Positions 42,998 through 52,650 of a stretch of DNA of 64,000 nucleotides are shown piece by piece. Both the position numbers and the translations under genes were made by a program. The notes beneath the pieces were generated by a model. That model ran no database searches. It had not been told where the DNA came from and saw nothing but the letters and a program-made list of their open reading frames with translations. Each line of letters starts with the position of its first letter. The first letter of the stretch is position 1. The DNA comes from Haloprofundus salilacus (GTDB lineage: Archaea > Halobacteriota > Halobacteria > Halobacteriales > Haloferacaceae). The stretch covers positions 2,170,001-2,234,000 of the forward strand of contig NZ_CP083723.1 of the NCBI RefSeq assembly GCF_020150815.1, given 5' to 3'.

Positions 42998-45514
42998 TTA
43001 GTCCGCTTTCGCCTGCCAGTCCCGAACCGTGTCCGCGCCGACGCCCTCAACGCTCGACGCTACGTCGTCGGGGTCGGCGTCCTTCAATCCGGGCACGTCG
43101 TCGATGCCCGCCTCCTTCAGTTTCTCCGCCGTCTTCTCGCCGATGCCGGAGATACTCTGGAGTTCGTCGCCGCCGACCTGCTGGGCCTGGTACTCGCGGT
43201 AGTTGCAGATCGGACAGCCGAGTTCCCACGGCTCGTCGCCGTTGTGGACGACCAGGTGGGGGAGTCCGTGCTCGTCGCACTCCTCGTCGGTGACCTCTAT
43301 CTCGCCGCGGCGCGGCAGCGGCAGCGAGTAGTCGCACTCCGGATAGCGGGTACAGCCGACGAGACGAGAGCCGGAACGGAGTTGCTTGATAGCCAACTCG
43401 CCCCCGTGTTCCTCACCACAGTCGGGACACGCGCCGATTATCAGGTCGTCCTGCTCGTCGGCCTCGTCCGCCTTGCACTGCGGACAGCCGTGGACGAACG
43501 TCTTGCGTCCGGCGAGCATCTTCACGTGGTGGAGGCCGTGGTCCTCGCACTCGTCTTCGAGGATGAGCGGCTTGCCCGTCGAGGGAAGCGGAAGGGTGTA
43601 CTCGCAGTCGGGGTAGCCGTCGCAGCCGACGAAGTACGAGCCGTACCGGCTCTTGCGGACGAGCAGGTCCGCGCCGCACTCCGGACACGGCCCGAGCGTC
43701 TTGTCCGCCTTCAGGGATTTCTGCAGTTGGCTGCCCAACTCGTCGCTGGACTCCATCAGCCCCTCGAAGACGGCTTCGAGCATCTCGCGGGACTCCTCGG
43801 TCACGTCTTCGAGGTTCTTCTCGCCGTCGGCGATGGCGAGCATATCGGATTCGAGTTGCGCGGTCATCTCGTCGGAGACGATGCGGTCGGCGAACTCCTC
43901 GGACGCGCTGACGACGGCGCGGGCGAGGCGGGTCGGCCGCGGCGGGTCGCTCTCGATGTAGTTTCGGTCGTAGAGCTTCTGAATCACGTCGTGGCGCGTC
44001 GCCTTCGTCCCGATGCCCATCTTCTCCATCGTCTCGATGAGCCGCGACTGGCCGTACCGCCGCGGCGGCTGGGTCTCCTTGGCCTCGAAGCGGGTGTCGG
44101 TGACCGCGAGTTCCTCGCCCTCCGCCACGTCGGGGACGAAGCTCTCGGTGTTGTTGAAGTACGGGTAGACGGCGTGGTAGCCCTCCTTGACGAGGCGCTT
44201 GCCGTTGGCCTTCAGCGAGAGCGGTTCGCTGTCGGCGTCCACGTCGGCGACGACGCGGAGATGCTCCCACTTCGCCGCCTCGGCGACGGTGGCGAAGAAG
44301 CGCCGGACGACGAGCTCGTACACCTCGTACTCGTCCTCGGAGACGTCCGCCGAGGAGGGGAGTTCGCCCGTCGGGTGGATCGGCGGGTGGTCGGTCGTCT
44401 CTTCGTCGCCCTCCGTCGCCGTGAGTTCGTCGAGTTCGAGCAGCGACTCGGCGTCGTCGCCAAAGCGCCGGGTGCCGACGAACTCGGAGACCAGTTCTTC
44501 GGGGTCCAGATCGTCCGGGTAGACGGTGTTGTCGGTTCGCGGGTAGGTGATGTAGCCGGCCGTGTAGAGGTCCTCGGCGATGCTCATCGCGCGCTGGGCG
44601 GAGTAGCCGATGCTGCCCGCCGCGCGGATGAACTGCGTGGTGTTGAACGGCGCGGGCGGCTTGTCCGTCCGCGTGCGGCGTCGAACCGCCCGGACCGTCG
44701 CCGACGAGGCGGTCTGCAGGGTGTCGTACACCGCGTTCGCGGTCTCCTCGTCCCAGACTCGTTCGGCCTCGTTGCCGTCCTCGTCGGGATAGAAGTACTG
44801 CGCCTCGAAGTTCTCGCCCGTCTCCGACTTTTCGAGGTCGGCGAACAGCTCCCAGTACGCCTCCGGGTCGAACGCGTCGATCTCGCGCTCGCGGTCGACG
44901 ATGAGCTTCAGCGTCGGTCCCTGCACCCGGCCGACGGAGATGAAGTCGTTGCCGAGCTGTCGGGCCGACAACGAGAGAAAACGCGTCAGCGCTGCGCCCC
45001 AGACGAGGTCGATAATCTGACGGGCCTCGCCCGCGGCGGCAAGGTCGAAGTCGAGGTCTTCCGGGTTCTCGAACGCCTCCGTCACCTCGTTTTTCGTGAT
45101 GGAGGAGAAGCGAACGCGGTCGATGGGCGCGTCCTCGTTCACGTCGCGGACGAGTTCGTACGTTTCCTTCCCGATTAGTTCACCCTCACGGTCGTAGTCG
45201 GTGGCGATAGTGACCCGGGAGGCGTGGCGGGCGAGACGTCGCAGCGCGGCGACGATATTCTCCTGCGTCGGGTGTTTGTCGATGGGTGCGTCGATGAGTT
45301 CGACGGGTTCGACGTCGCGCCAGTCGTTGTACTCCGACGGGAAGTCGACGCCGACGACGTGGCCCGACAGCCCGATGCAGCGCTTGCCGCCCCACTTGTA
45401 GACGTTCACCCCGTTCATCCGCTCGGCCTCTGCGGAGTCGCCGCTGAGGATGTCCGCGATGCGTCTCGCGGCGTTGTCCTTCTCGGTGATGATCAGTTCC
45501 GGCCCCTTGCTCAT
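42998..45514 (-). CDS. topA: DNA topoisomerase I (type IA)
   Basis: Relaxes negative supercoils by cutting one strand. The 838-residue protein has the Toprim domain (ELIITEKDNAARRIADIL, with DYDREGE at 107-113) and the active-site tyrosine Y324 in GYITYPRTDNT. The C-terminal part holds several zinc ribbons (CPECGADLLVRKSRYGSYFV; CPDCGEEHGGELA; CPICNYREYQ) and a terminal helix-hairpin-helix (LQSISGIGEKTAEKLKEAGI). ATG 45514 is preceded by GCTTTAGG 27-34 nt upstream, indicating a leaderless start; the frame stays open further upstream but is not coding. Confidence 0.96.
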   Translation of the reverse strand: MSKGPELIITEKDNAARRIADILSGDSAEAERMNGVNVYKWGGKRCIGLSGHVVGVDFPSEYNDWRDVEPVELIDAPIDKHPTQENIVAALRRLARHASRVTIATDYDREGELIGKETYELVRDVNEDAPIDRVRFSSITKNEVTEAFENPEDLDFDLAAAGEARQIIDLVWGAALTRFLSLSARQLGNDFISVGRVQGPTLKLIVDREREIDAFDPEAYWELFADLEKSETGENFEAQYFYPDEDGNEAERVWDEETANAVYDTLQTASSATVRAVRRRTRTDKPPAPFNTTQFIRAAGSIGYSAQRAMSIAEDLYTAGYITYPRTDNTVYPDDLDPEELVSEFVGTRRFGDDAESLLELDELTATEGDEETTDHPPIHPTGELPSSADVSEDEYEVYELVVRRFFATVAEAAKWEHLRVVADVDADSEPLSLKANGKRLVKEGYHAVYPYFNNTESFVPDVAEGEELAVTDTRFEAKETQPPRRYGQSRLIETMEKMGIGTKATRHDVIQKLYDRNYIESDPPRPTRLARAVVSASEEFADRIVSDEMTAQLESDMLAIADGEKNLEDVTEESREMLEAVFEGLMESSDELGSQLQKSLKADKTLGPCPECGADLLVRKSRYGSYFVGCDGYPDCEYTLPLPSTGKPLILEDECEDHGLHHVKMLAGRKTFVHGCPQCKADEADEQDDLIIGACPDCGEEHGGELAIKQLRSGSRLVGCTRYPECDYSLPLPRRGEIEVTDEECDEHGLPHLVVHNGDEPWELGCPICNYREYQAQQVGGDELQSISGIGEKTAEKLKEAGIDDVPGLKDADPDDVASSVEGVGADTVRDWQAKAD

Positions 45515-45666
45515 TGAGAGGCGATATGCGAAGGGGCGGCCTAAAGCTTTCGCGGTCCTGCTCTCCGAAAACCGCAAGCGGGCGTCGATTCGCCCGCGTG
45601 TGAGCGCCCGTGCAACGTTGCGCTCGCTCGCGGACACGCGTGGTCTGTCCCCTCCCGACCGTGCTC

Positions 45667-47466
45667 TCAGACGTGCTCGTCCAAGAACGCCCCAATCCGC
45701 TCGAACTCCTCGACGAGGTTCGACCGCGTCGTCGTGTGGTGGCCTTCGTCCTCGAAGACGAGTTTCTCTACCGGCACGCCGCGCTCGCGCACCCGCTCGA
45801 CTATCTGCTCCGTCTCGCCGACGGGGACGCGCGGGTCGTTCGCGCCGTGTTGGACGAACAACGGACACCGGATTCTATCGATGTTGTGAATCGGACTGAT
45901 CTCTCGCAGCAACTCCCGGTCGTCCAGCGACCCGTACTCGGCGCTTCGGTGGTCGCGCCGCCACTCGCCAGTGTTCTCTAGAAAGGTCTCGAAGTCGGCG
46001 ATGCCGACGAACTCCACCGCCGCAGCCCAGACGTCGGTATACTCAGTGATGGCCGCGAGTACCATGAACCCGCCGTAGGAGCGGCCGTAGGCGACGATCC
46101 GATCGGGATCGACGGCGTCCTGCTCGTACAGCCAGTCGACGGCCGCTCTAACGTCTTTCACCGAGTCCATCCGCTTCTCGCGGTCGTCGAGGTGGGTGTA
46201 GGCCTTCCCGTAGCCCGACGACCCGCGGACGTTCGGTTCGAGCACGGCGTACCCCTCGTTGACGAAGAACTGCTTCGTCGGGTAGAACCACGGTCGCCGC
46301 TGGTGCTCCGGGCCGCCGTGGATGTCGACGATGACCGGGGTCACGCCCGGTTCGGCGTCCTCGGGAAGCGTCCAGTACGCCGGTATCGTGCGACCGTCGA
46401 ACGACTCGTACCGAATCGTCTCGGCGCTCCGGAACGTCGACCGCGGGACGCCGACGGTGTCCATCGGCGTCCAGCGCGTCGGTCCACTGTTCGATTCTAC
46501 CTCTCCGGCGTAGACGCCGAACGGTTCGCTATTCTCCGAGAGCGTGAACGCGAATCGCTCGCCGTCGGGACTGAGCGTCACGTCGGCGGCGACACCCTCC
46601 GGCAGGTCGACTTCTTCGACTTCGACCGCCGTCTCGTCGGTGAGTTCGCCCGCGTAGAGTTCGGAGTACCCGTCGACGTTGCGACCGTAGACGATTGTTC
46701 GAGAATCGCGGTCGAAGACGAACTCCTCGACGTTCCAGTCACCGCCCGGAACGACGACGTCGAGAGCGGCCGAGTCGAGGTCGAGTCGGCCGAGATAGCT
46801 CGTATCCGCGTCGTAGTTCGTCACCAGATACAGCGCGTCGTCGTCGGGACCGAACGCCACGCAGTCGTAGCTGGCCTCGCCCTCGGGGGTGACAACGCGT
46901 ACCTCGCCGGTTTTGAGGTCGAGAATCGACAACTCTTGGTCGAAACTCGCGTGCGCCTCGCGGAGCGCAAGCGTCTCCCTGTCGGGTCCCCAACCGAGGA
47001 CTTCGAGCCAACCGTCGGAGTCGAAGACGCGTTCCGCGTCGTCGGGGCCGCCGTTTCGCGACTGGACGTACACGTCGAACGCCTGCGCGTCCCTTCGGTT
47101 CGAGGTGAACGCGAACCGATCACCGGAGGGCGACCACCCGCCCCAGCCGTGTATCGCCTCGGGGCGCTCGGTGAGGCCGTGAATCGTCCCGTCGGCGGCG
47201 TCGTAGCGGAACAGTTGGTCGCGCTCGTCGCTGCCCCGATCCATTCCGAAGACGAACTCCTCGCGCGTCGGCGACCAGTCGACGAAGGAGATGCGCTCCT
47301 CGAAGGCGGTGAGTCGCGTCGGCGGCGCGTCCGCCTCGTCGAGCGTCCAGATCTGGGGCGTGCCGGTCGTGTCGCGGAGGAACGTGAGTTGGTCGCCGTT
47401 CGGCGAGAATGCGGGCTGTCGGGCGGCGTCGATGCCGAGATAGCGAGCGACGGCGTACTGTGGCAT
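45667..47466 (-). CDS. S9-family (prolyl oligopeptidase-type) peptidase
   Basis: A 599-residue protein. The first ~350 residues form a beta propeller with TolB-like blades (RQPAFSPNGDQLTFLRD, WSPSGDRFAFTSN, LSPDGERFAFTLS). The alpha/beta hydrolase domain follows with nucleophile S463 in YGRSYGGFM, D544 in NDPRVPVGE and H576 in DEGHHTTTR. It probably trims peptides in the cytoplasm, since no signal peptide is seen. ATG 47466 precedes PQYAVARYLGIDA; an upstream in-frame ATG is less likely. The gene lies behind topA on the same strand with 152 bp between. Confidence 0.93.
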   Translation of the reverse strand: MPQYAVARYLGIDAARQPAFSPNGDQLTFLRDTTGTPQIWTLDEADAPPTRLTAFEERISFVDWSPTREEFVFGMDRGSDERDQLFRYDAADGTIHGLTERPEAIHGWGGWSPSGDRFAFTSNRRDAQAFDVYVQSRNGGPDDAERVFDSDGWLEVLGWGPDRETLALREAHASFDQELSILDLKTGEVRVVTPEGEASYDCVAFGPDDDALYLVTNYDADTSYLGRLDLDSAALDVVVPGGDWNVEEFVFDRDSRTIVYGRNVDGYSELYAGELTDETAVEVEEVDLPEGVAADVTLSPDGERFAFTLSENSEPFGVYAGEVESNSGPTRWTPMDTVGVPRSTFRSAETIRYESFDGRTIPAYWTLPEDAEPGVTPVIVDIHGGPEHQRRPWFYPTKQFFVNEGYAVLEPNVRGSSGYGKAYTHLDDREKRMDSVKDVRAAVDWLYEQDAVDPDRIVAYGRSYGGFMVLAAITEYTDVWAAAVEFVGIADFETFLENTGEWRRDHRSAEYGSLDDRELLREISPIHNIDRIRCPLFVQHGANDPRVPVGETEQIVERVRERGVPVEKLVFEDEGHHTTTRSNLVEEFERIGAFLDEHV

Positions 47467-47611
47467 GGTTGCACAGCGGCCGCGGCCCGGATAAGGATTC
47501 AGCATCCGGCGGCCGCTTGCCGGGAGAGGCGCGCTGGTGTCGACTTCCGTTGGTCTCCCTCGCCGGAAGCCGTGCCCTTATCTGTCGAAACGCCGAGACT
47601 CACGAGAGAAC

Positions 47612-49045
47612 GTGTCGAAGCAGAGAGAGAGCCGCATCGATATGACCACCGGCGCGATCTCCCCGAAACTGGTCGCGTTAGCGTGGCCGCTGGTCGCCGG
47701 GAACCTACTGCAGACGTTCTACAACCTCGCGGATATGTTCTGGGTCGGCCGCGTGAGTCCGGAGGCCGTCGCCGCCGTCTCGCTGATGTTTCCCCTCTCG
47801 TGGATGTTCGTCTCGACGGCGATGGGCATCACCGCGGCGACCATCGCGCTCGTCTCCCAACACGTTGGCGCGGGCAACGATCGGGAGGCCGACCACGTCG
47901 TCGGCCAGACCATCCTGCTCACCGTCGGCGTCTCCATCGCCCTCGCCCTGTTTGGCCTCGCCATCCAGCGCCCGCTGTTGTCGGCGATGGGTCTCTCCGG
48001 ACCGGTCTTTACGGAGGCGCTCGCGTACATCGAGGTCATCTTCGTCGCGCTCCCGTTCACATTCTGTTTCTTTGCCTTCCGCGCGGCGCTGCAGGGCGCG
48101 GGCGACACGAAGACCGCGATGTGGCTCATGGTCGGTTCGGCGGGCCTCAACGTCGTGTTGGACCCGCTTTTCATCCTCGGCTTCGGACCGTTCCCCGCGT
48201 GGGGGACGCGCGGCGCGGCGGTCGCCACCCTCATCTCGCGGGCGCTCGTCACCGTTGCAGGCGTCTACATCCTCCTCCGCGGCGACTGGGGCGTCCGCCT
48301 CCGGATCCCCGACCTCCGACCCGACAAATCGGTGCTGAAGAAACTCGTCGAAGTCGGCTACCCGGCGACGCTCGACGGGTGGGCACGCAGTTTCGCCGCC
48401 GTCGCGATGGCGACGCTCGTCGCGCAGTTCACCGTCGCCGCCATCGCCGCCTACGGCATCGGCGTCCGCCTCATGTCCGTCTCGTGGACCGTTTCGGGTG
48501 CCGTCGGACAGGCGACGGCGACGGGCGTCGGCCAGAATCTCGGCGCGAAGACGCCGGAACGAGCGGCGGAGGTGACGTGGAAAGCCACCGTCGGCACGAT
48601 GGGCGTGCTGTTCGCCGCCGCCGCGCTCGTCTTTGCCTTTCCGAACGTGGCGATGCGAATCTTCGTCGGCGACGAAGCCGTCGTGGCCGAGGGCATCCGT
48701 TTCCTCCGCATCATCGCGCCGTTCTGGGCTTTTTTCGGCGGAACGATGGTGATTCAGGGCGCGTTTCGCGGCGCGGGCCAGACGAAAGTGGCGATGGCGC
48801 TGTCGTTCCTCTCGCGGTGGATATTCCGGGTGCCGGTGGCGCTCATCCTCGCGTTCGCGTGGACGGTTCCGCTGCCCGGCGGGATGACCGTGCGGGCGTT
48901 CGACTGGGGCGTAGACGGCCTCTGGTGGGCGTTCGCCGTCGGCGCGACGGCGGCGTTCGTCGTCGCCGTGCTCTGGTTCCAGCGCGGCGGATGGCAGCAG
49001 AGCGTGATAGAGGAGTCGGAGTCGCGGCCGTCGGCGGCGGACTGA
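47612..49045 (+). CDS. MATE-family efflux transporter
   Basis: A 477-residue antiporter with twelve membrane helices. SPKLVALAWPLVAGNLLQTF, the NLADMFWVGR loop, FFAFRAALQGAGDTKTAMWL and the mirrored second half FGGTMVIQGAFRGAGQTKVA are characteristic of MATE exporters, which expel cationic compounds with Na+ or H+. GTG 47612 (MSKQRESRID) was chosen because CTTAT near 47578 lies about 30 nt upstream, at leaderless distance. ATG 47642 is the alternative. A second MATE gene is at 61808. Confidence 0.92.
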   Translation: MSKQRESRIDMTTGAISPKLVALAWPLVAGNLLQTFYNLADMFWVGRVSPEAVAAVSLMFPLSWMFVSTAMGITAATIALVSQHVGAGNDREADHVVGQTILLTVGVSIALALFGLAIQRPLLSAMGLSGPVFTEALAYIEVIFVALPFTFCFFAFRAALQGAGDTKTAMWLMVGSAGLNVVLDPLFILGFGPFPAWGTRGAAVATLISRALVTVAGVYILLRGDWGVRLRIPDLRPDKSVLKKLVEVGYPATLDGWARSFAAVAMATLVAQFTVAAIAAYGIGVRLMSVSWTVSGAVGQATATGVGQNLGAKTPERAAEVTWKATVGTMGVLFAAAALVFAFPNVAMRIFVGDEAVVAEGIRFLRIIAPFWAFFGGTMVIQGAFRGAGQTKVAMALSFLSRWIFRVPVALILAFAWTVPLPGGMTVRAFDWGVDGLWWAFAVGATAAFVVAVLWFQRGGWQQSVIEESESRPSAAD

Positions 49046-49050
49046 GTGCG

Positions 49051-49332
49051 TTAGCCCCGCCAGTCGCGGACGCGCTTGCTATCGCGCACTTTCACTTTCG
49101 AGTGGTTCGTCTTCCGGAGCCAGCGGACGAACTTCCGCATCTCTTCGCTCTTCTTCAGTCGTTCGAGCGTGTCGTAGTAGTAGCGGAGTTCGTGGTGGGT
49201 GAACGTCGCGTGGACCTGCCGGTGACACGGTTCACAGAGGTCGACCGTGTCGCTCTCCTTTCGGTTTTTGGGAATCAGGTGGTGGCGTGTCGTCTTCGCG
49301 ACCGTTCGCTCACAGAGGCCGCACTCGGGCAT
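49051..49332 (-). CDS. Small HNH-endonuclease-like protein
   Basis: A 93-residue protein: MPECGLCERTVAKTTRHHLI with a zinc pair C4/C7, HH at 17-18, then CEPCHRQVHATF with C33, C36, H37 and H41. This is the HNH beta-beta-alpha metal core with two CxxC knuckles. A basic helical C-terminus (KTNHSKVKVRDSKRVRDWRG) could bind nucleic acid. HNH proteins of this size can be free-standing nucleases, but partners are lacking. The start at ATG 49332 leaves out a non-conserved extension. It is convergent with the MATE gene, with 5 bp between stops. Confidence 0.78.
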   Translation of the reverse strand: MPECGLCERTVAKTTRHHLIPKNRKESDTVDLCEPCHRQVHATFTHHELRYYYDTLERLKKSEEMRKFVRWLRKTNHSKVKVRDSKRVRDWRG

Positions 49333-49429
49333 GGTGGGCGGAAATCCTAGCGGCCGCGTCCACATGAACGTCTCGCGGAGAGTCGTCCGAACGAAAAACC
49401 AGGTGCGATAGAACCGACCTTGCGGATGA

Positions 49430-50512
49430 TCACGGCTTCGCTTCGAAGACCAGGCTCGTCTTCGTCTCGGCGGCCCGGCGGAAGCGCGTAAACCCACCCT
49501 CGGTGACGACTTCCCGCGTCCGTTCCTCTCCCGCCTGTGCGCCGAGACCGTAGCCGACGTCCTGACTGAGCGAGTTCGGCGTACAGGCGACCGTCGAAAT
49601 CGAGTACGCGAGGCGTCCGAACGGAGTGAGGTTGTCTTCGACCCGGTCCTCGGCGTACGGCTCGACGATCATCCACGCACCGTCGTCGGCGAGCGTCTCT
49701 CTGACGTGAGCCGCCACACCGACGGGATCGCCCATGTCGTGAAAGCAGTTGAACATCGTTACGAGGTCGTAGTCGGTTCCGTCGTACTCCTTCGCGGTCG
49801 CCACCTCGAAGTCGACGCGGTCGGCCACGCCCGCGTTTTCCGCTCGCTCGCGGGCCACCGTTATCGAGGCCTCGTGGTAGTCGACGCCGACGACCGTCGA
49901 GTCGGGGTACGCTTCGGCCATGCGAATCGTCGGTGCGCCGTGTCCACAGCCGACGTCGGCGATTCGACCGCCCGCTTTCAGCGCGGCATCGACCCCGTTG
50001 AGCGCCCCGACCCAGTCGATGAGGAAGGCGCCGTAAGACGGTCCGAAGAAGCGTTCCGTGCCGTGAAACACGTCTTCCTCGTGCTCGTGCCAGCCGATGC
50101 CCTCGCCCGTTCGAAACGCATCGCGGAGTTCGGGTTCGATCTTGGCCGCCGACGTCACCAGCTGGAACGCGCCCGGCATGAACACCGGGCTCTCCTCGTC
50201 GGCTAACACGTACGCCTGCTCGGGAGTGAGACGATAGCGATCGGTTTCGGGGTCGTAGCTCACGTACCCGCCGGCGGCCTGCGAGCGCAGCCACTCACGG
50301 ACATAGCGTTCCGCGGTATCCGTCTCCGCGGCCAACTCGGCGGACGTAACCGGTCCCGCGTCGTCCAGCGCCGCGTACAGACCGAGTTCGTCGCCGATGA
50401 CAGCCAGCGCCGCGTGGACTGCCGCGCCGAGGTCGACGAGCGACGTCCCCACGAGTTCGTTCAGTTTCTGTTCGTCGATCGGATCCGCTTCCGTTCGCGT
50501 CTCTGTTGTCAT
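49430..50512 (-). CDS. SAM-dependent methyltransferase with N-terminal winged helix
   Basis: A 360-residue protein. Residues about 25-100 form a winged helix (ELGLYAALDDAGPVTSAELA, RYVREWLRSQAAGGYVSYD), as in small-molecule O-methyltransferases. The Rossmann methylase follows with GRIADVGCGHGAPTIRMA (SAM motif I), VVGVDYHEASI and FNCFHDMGDP. It resembles the Rv2258c-like group from actinobacteria. The substrate is unknown. An inverted repeat at 50550-50573 lies upstream of its start and may be an operator. Confidence 0.85.
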   Translation of the reverse strand: MTTETRTEADPIDEQKLNELVGTSLVDLGAAVHAALAVIGDELGLYAALDDAGPVTSAELAAETDTAERYVREWLRSQAAGGYVSYDPETDRYRLTPEQAYVLADEESPVFMPGAFQLVTSAAKIEPELRDAFRTGEGIGWHEHEEDVFHGTERFFGPSYGAFLIDWVGALNGVDAALKAGGRIADVGCGHGAPTIRMAEAYPDSTVVGVDYHEASITVARERAENAGVADRVDFEVATAKEYDGTDYDLVTMFNCFHDMGDPVGVAAHVRETLADDGAWMIVEPYAEDRVEDNLTPFGRLAYSISTVACTPNSLSQDVGYGLGAQAGEERTREVVTEGGFTRFRRAAETKTSLVFEAKP

Positions 50513-50549
50513 AGTTCGACCCGCCTTCCAGCGAGAGTCGCTACGGTTT

Positions 50550-50573
50550 CACGTGTTAGGTAACTAACTCGTG
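50550..50573. promoter_or_regulatory. Near-perfect 10-bp inverted repeat upstream of the methyltransferase
   Basis: CACGTGTTAG and CTAACTCGTG flank a 4-nt spacer and match at 9 of 10 positions. The element begins 38 nt before the ATG at 50512, close to where promoter factors bind. Confidence 0.5.
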
Positions 50574-50822
50574 ATACATCAGCGAATGCCGACGTGAGGG
50601 CACCTAGTGACGCTCCTGCACCGGCTGACTCTCGTGCAGACGACGGGCAGTTGTCACCGATTGAAACTGGGGAACGACCGGTTGGACGACGCAACTAGTC
50701 GGAATCGTCCGGAACTCGTTTCGAATCCGACAGCCTTCGTTAAAAGTAGCCACGGGGCAGTCACTCGCCGACAATGGCGGAGGAACGGACCTGGAGAGAT
50801 CCAAAAAGTCCCGGTCGAGAAC
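50574..50822. other. Intergenic region between the methyltransferase and gatB
   Basis: About 250 bp without a supported gene. GTTAAAAG near 50740 is AT-rich but no gene reads from it. A GTTTCGAATCC stretch near 50719 recalls a tRNA T loop, yet no cloverleaf surrounds it. Confidence 0.5.
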
Positions 50823-52343
50823 CTACTCGTCCAACCGCTCTCTGAGCATCCCGTTGACGCTCCCGGGGTCGGCGCTGCCGCCTGTCTTCTGCATCACCTG
50901 GCCGACGAGGAAGTTGATAGCGCCGCCCTCGCCCTCGTGGTAGTCCTCGACGGCGTCGGGGTTCTCCACGATGGCCTCCTCGACGGCGGTGACGACGGCG
51001 TCGTCGTCGGCCTTGCTGAGGCCCTCCTCGTCGATGATGTCGTCGGGCGCCATCCCGTCGTCGAGCATCCGCCGGAGGACGACCTCCTCGGCGTTCTTCG
51101 TCGTGATCTCGTCCTCGGCGACGAGTTCGACGAGGCGGGCAAACTCGTCGAGTCGACCCTTGACGTCCTCGACGGTCATGTCGCGGTAGTTGAGTTCGCC
51201 GAGGAGGTTGTCGGCGACCCACGTCGCCGCGAGGTCCGGGTCGAACGCCTCGGCGACGCGCTCGTAGAAGTCCGCAACTTCTTTCGTGGAGGTGAGTTTC
51301 GATGCGGATTCGGCGTCGAGACCGTATTCCTCGCGGAAGCGGTCACGTCGTGCGTCTCGAAGTTCCGGAATTTCGATGGTCTCCTTCCACCCGGCGACTT
51401 CCAGCGGCGGCAGGTCGGCCTCGCGGAAGTATCGGTAATCCTTCTCCTCCTCCTTCGTTCGCATCGAGACGGTCGTGCCGCGCGTCTCGTCGAAGTGCCG
51501 CGTCTCCTGCTTGACCGTCTTTCCGCGCTTCAGCAGCGTCTTCTGACGACTCGCCTCTTGGGCCAGCGCCTTCTCCGCACCCTTGTGGCTGGAGATGTTC
51601 TTCACTTCCGTGCGGTTCGCCTCGTCGAGTATGTCCTCGGGAATCGACCCGTCGTCACGAATCTCGTCAGCGGGGACGAGACTCAGGTTCGCGTCGATGC
51701 GGAGCGACCCGTCACGGGTAGAGTCGAACACGCCGAGATATTCGAGGACTTGTTCCAGTTTCGCGAGGAACCCACGGACCTCCGAAGGGTCGCGGAAGTC
51801 GGGTTCGGTGACGATCTCCATCAGTGGCGTCCCGGCGCGGTTGTAGTCGACGAGCGTGTAGTCTGCACGGGAGATGGACACCGTCCGCGAGTCGAGGCTT
51901 CGGGTACCCTCACGGACGTGTTTGATACTGCCGGGGTCTTCTTCGAGGTGGGCACGACGGACGGCAACGCTCCGGCGTTCGCCCTCGACATTGAACTCCA
52001 GCGTCCCGTCCTGACAGATGGGCGCGTCGTACTGCGTGATCTGGAAGTTCTTCGGGAGGTCGGGGTAGTAGTAGTTCTTCCGGTGGAAGCGCGTCTGCTC
52101 GGGGATGTCGGCGTCGAGCGCCTTGCCCACCTTCACGGCGGCCTCGACGGCCCCCTCGTTGAGCACGGGGAGCGCGCCGGGGAGTCCGAGACAGGTCGGG
52201 CAGGTCCGCGTGTTCGGTTCCTCGTCCTCGGCGGCGTCGGTCGAACAGCCACAGAAAATCTTCGTCGCGGTTTCGAGTTGAACGTGGACTTCCAACCCGA
52301 TGACGACGGCGAGGTCGCGCTGTTCGAGCGCTTGCGCGGTCAT
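50823..52343 (-). CDS. gatB: Asp-tRNA(Asn)/Glu-tRNA(Gln) amidotransferase subunit B
   Basis: The kinase and tRNA-binding subunit of GatCAB, which turns Asp-tRNA-Asn and Glu-tRNA-Gln into the amides. The 506-residue protein has VVIGLEVHVQLETATKIFCG, TCLGLPGALPVLNEGAVEAA, the HRKNYYYPDLPKNFQITQYD core and the C-terminal helical YqeY-like tail ending with NFLVGQVMQKTGGSADPGSV. GatA and GatC are not in this window. It fits with the archaeal AspRS at 38027. ATG 52343 gives the usual N-terminus. Confidence 0.96.
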   Translation of the reverse strand: MTAQALEQRDLAVVIGLEVHVQLETATKIFCGCSTDAAEDEEPNTRTCPTCLGLPGALPVLNEGAVEAAVKVGKALDADIPEQTRFHRKNYYYPDLPKNFQITQYDAPICQDGTLEFNVEGERRSVAVRRAHLEEDPGSIKHVREGTRSLDSRTVSISRADYTLVDYNRAGTPLMEIVTEPDFRDPSEVRGFLAKLEQVLEYLGVFDSTRDGSLRIDANLSLVPADEIRDDGSIPEDILDEANRTEVKNISSHKGAEKALAQEASRQKTLLKRGKTVKQETRHFDETRGTTVSMRTKEEEKDYRYFREADLPPLEVAGWKETIEIPELRDARRDRFREEYGLDAESASKLTSTKEVADFYERVAEAFDPDLAATWVADNLLGELNYRDMTVEDVKGRLDEFARLVELVAEDEITTKNAEEVVLRRMLDDGMAPDDIIDEEGLSKADDDAVVTAVEEAIVENPDAVEDYHEGEGGAINFLVGQVMQKTGGSADPGSVNGMLRERLDE

Positions 52344-52619
52344 TAGGCGGGCTATGATGGCGGGCGGCTAAATACTAACGCCTCGGCGCTCCCGTCCCGT
52401 CGAGAGACGTCGTCGGGAGTCGATAGCGAGATTCAGCACTGCCCGGCGCATCGACACAATGTCCGATGATCTGGACGCCCAGCGAACGGCTGCCGCGGGC
52501 GGTACGCTCGACCCGTCGGAGCAGCGACCCGTCCACTTCGACTCCCCGCCGAATCGAATCCGGGAATTTCGGCGGATTCGGGCGCTCTCGACGAACCGTC
52601 CGCTCTCCGTCTGACGTAC
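52344..52619. other. Intergenic region before the smc operon
   Basis: About 280 bp. It holds a 51-codon frame at 52459-52614 starting MSDDLDAQRTAAAGG, which has mixed coding character and no recognised relatives, so I leave it uncalled. Otherwise nothing was seen. Confidence 0.45.
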
Positions 52620-52626
52620 ATTTATG
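52620..52626 (+). promoter_or_regulatory. TATA element of the DUF7518-smc-scpA operon
   Basis: ATTTATG lies 25-31 nt before ATG 52651, fitting leaderless initiation. No promoter is visible in the short gaps before smc and scpA. Confidence 0.5.
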
Positions 52627-52650
52627 GGGGCGGAGAAGCGGTGTACGTCC

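Noticed and set aside
50700-50760. Possible tRNA T-loop-like GTTTCGAATCC
   Set aside because: No acceptor stem, D arm or anticodon arm can be built around it.
52459-52614. 51-codon frame starting MSDDLDAQRT
   Set aside because: Base use is ambiguous, the C-terminal half is Arg-rich and no conserved family was recognised.
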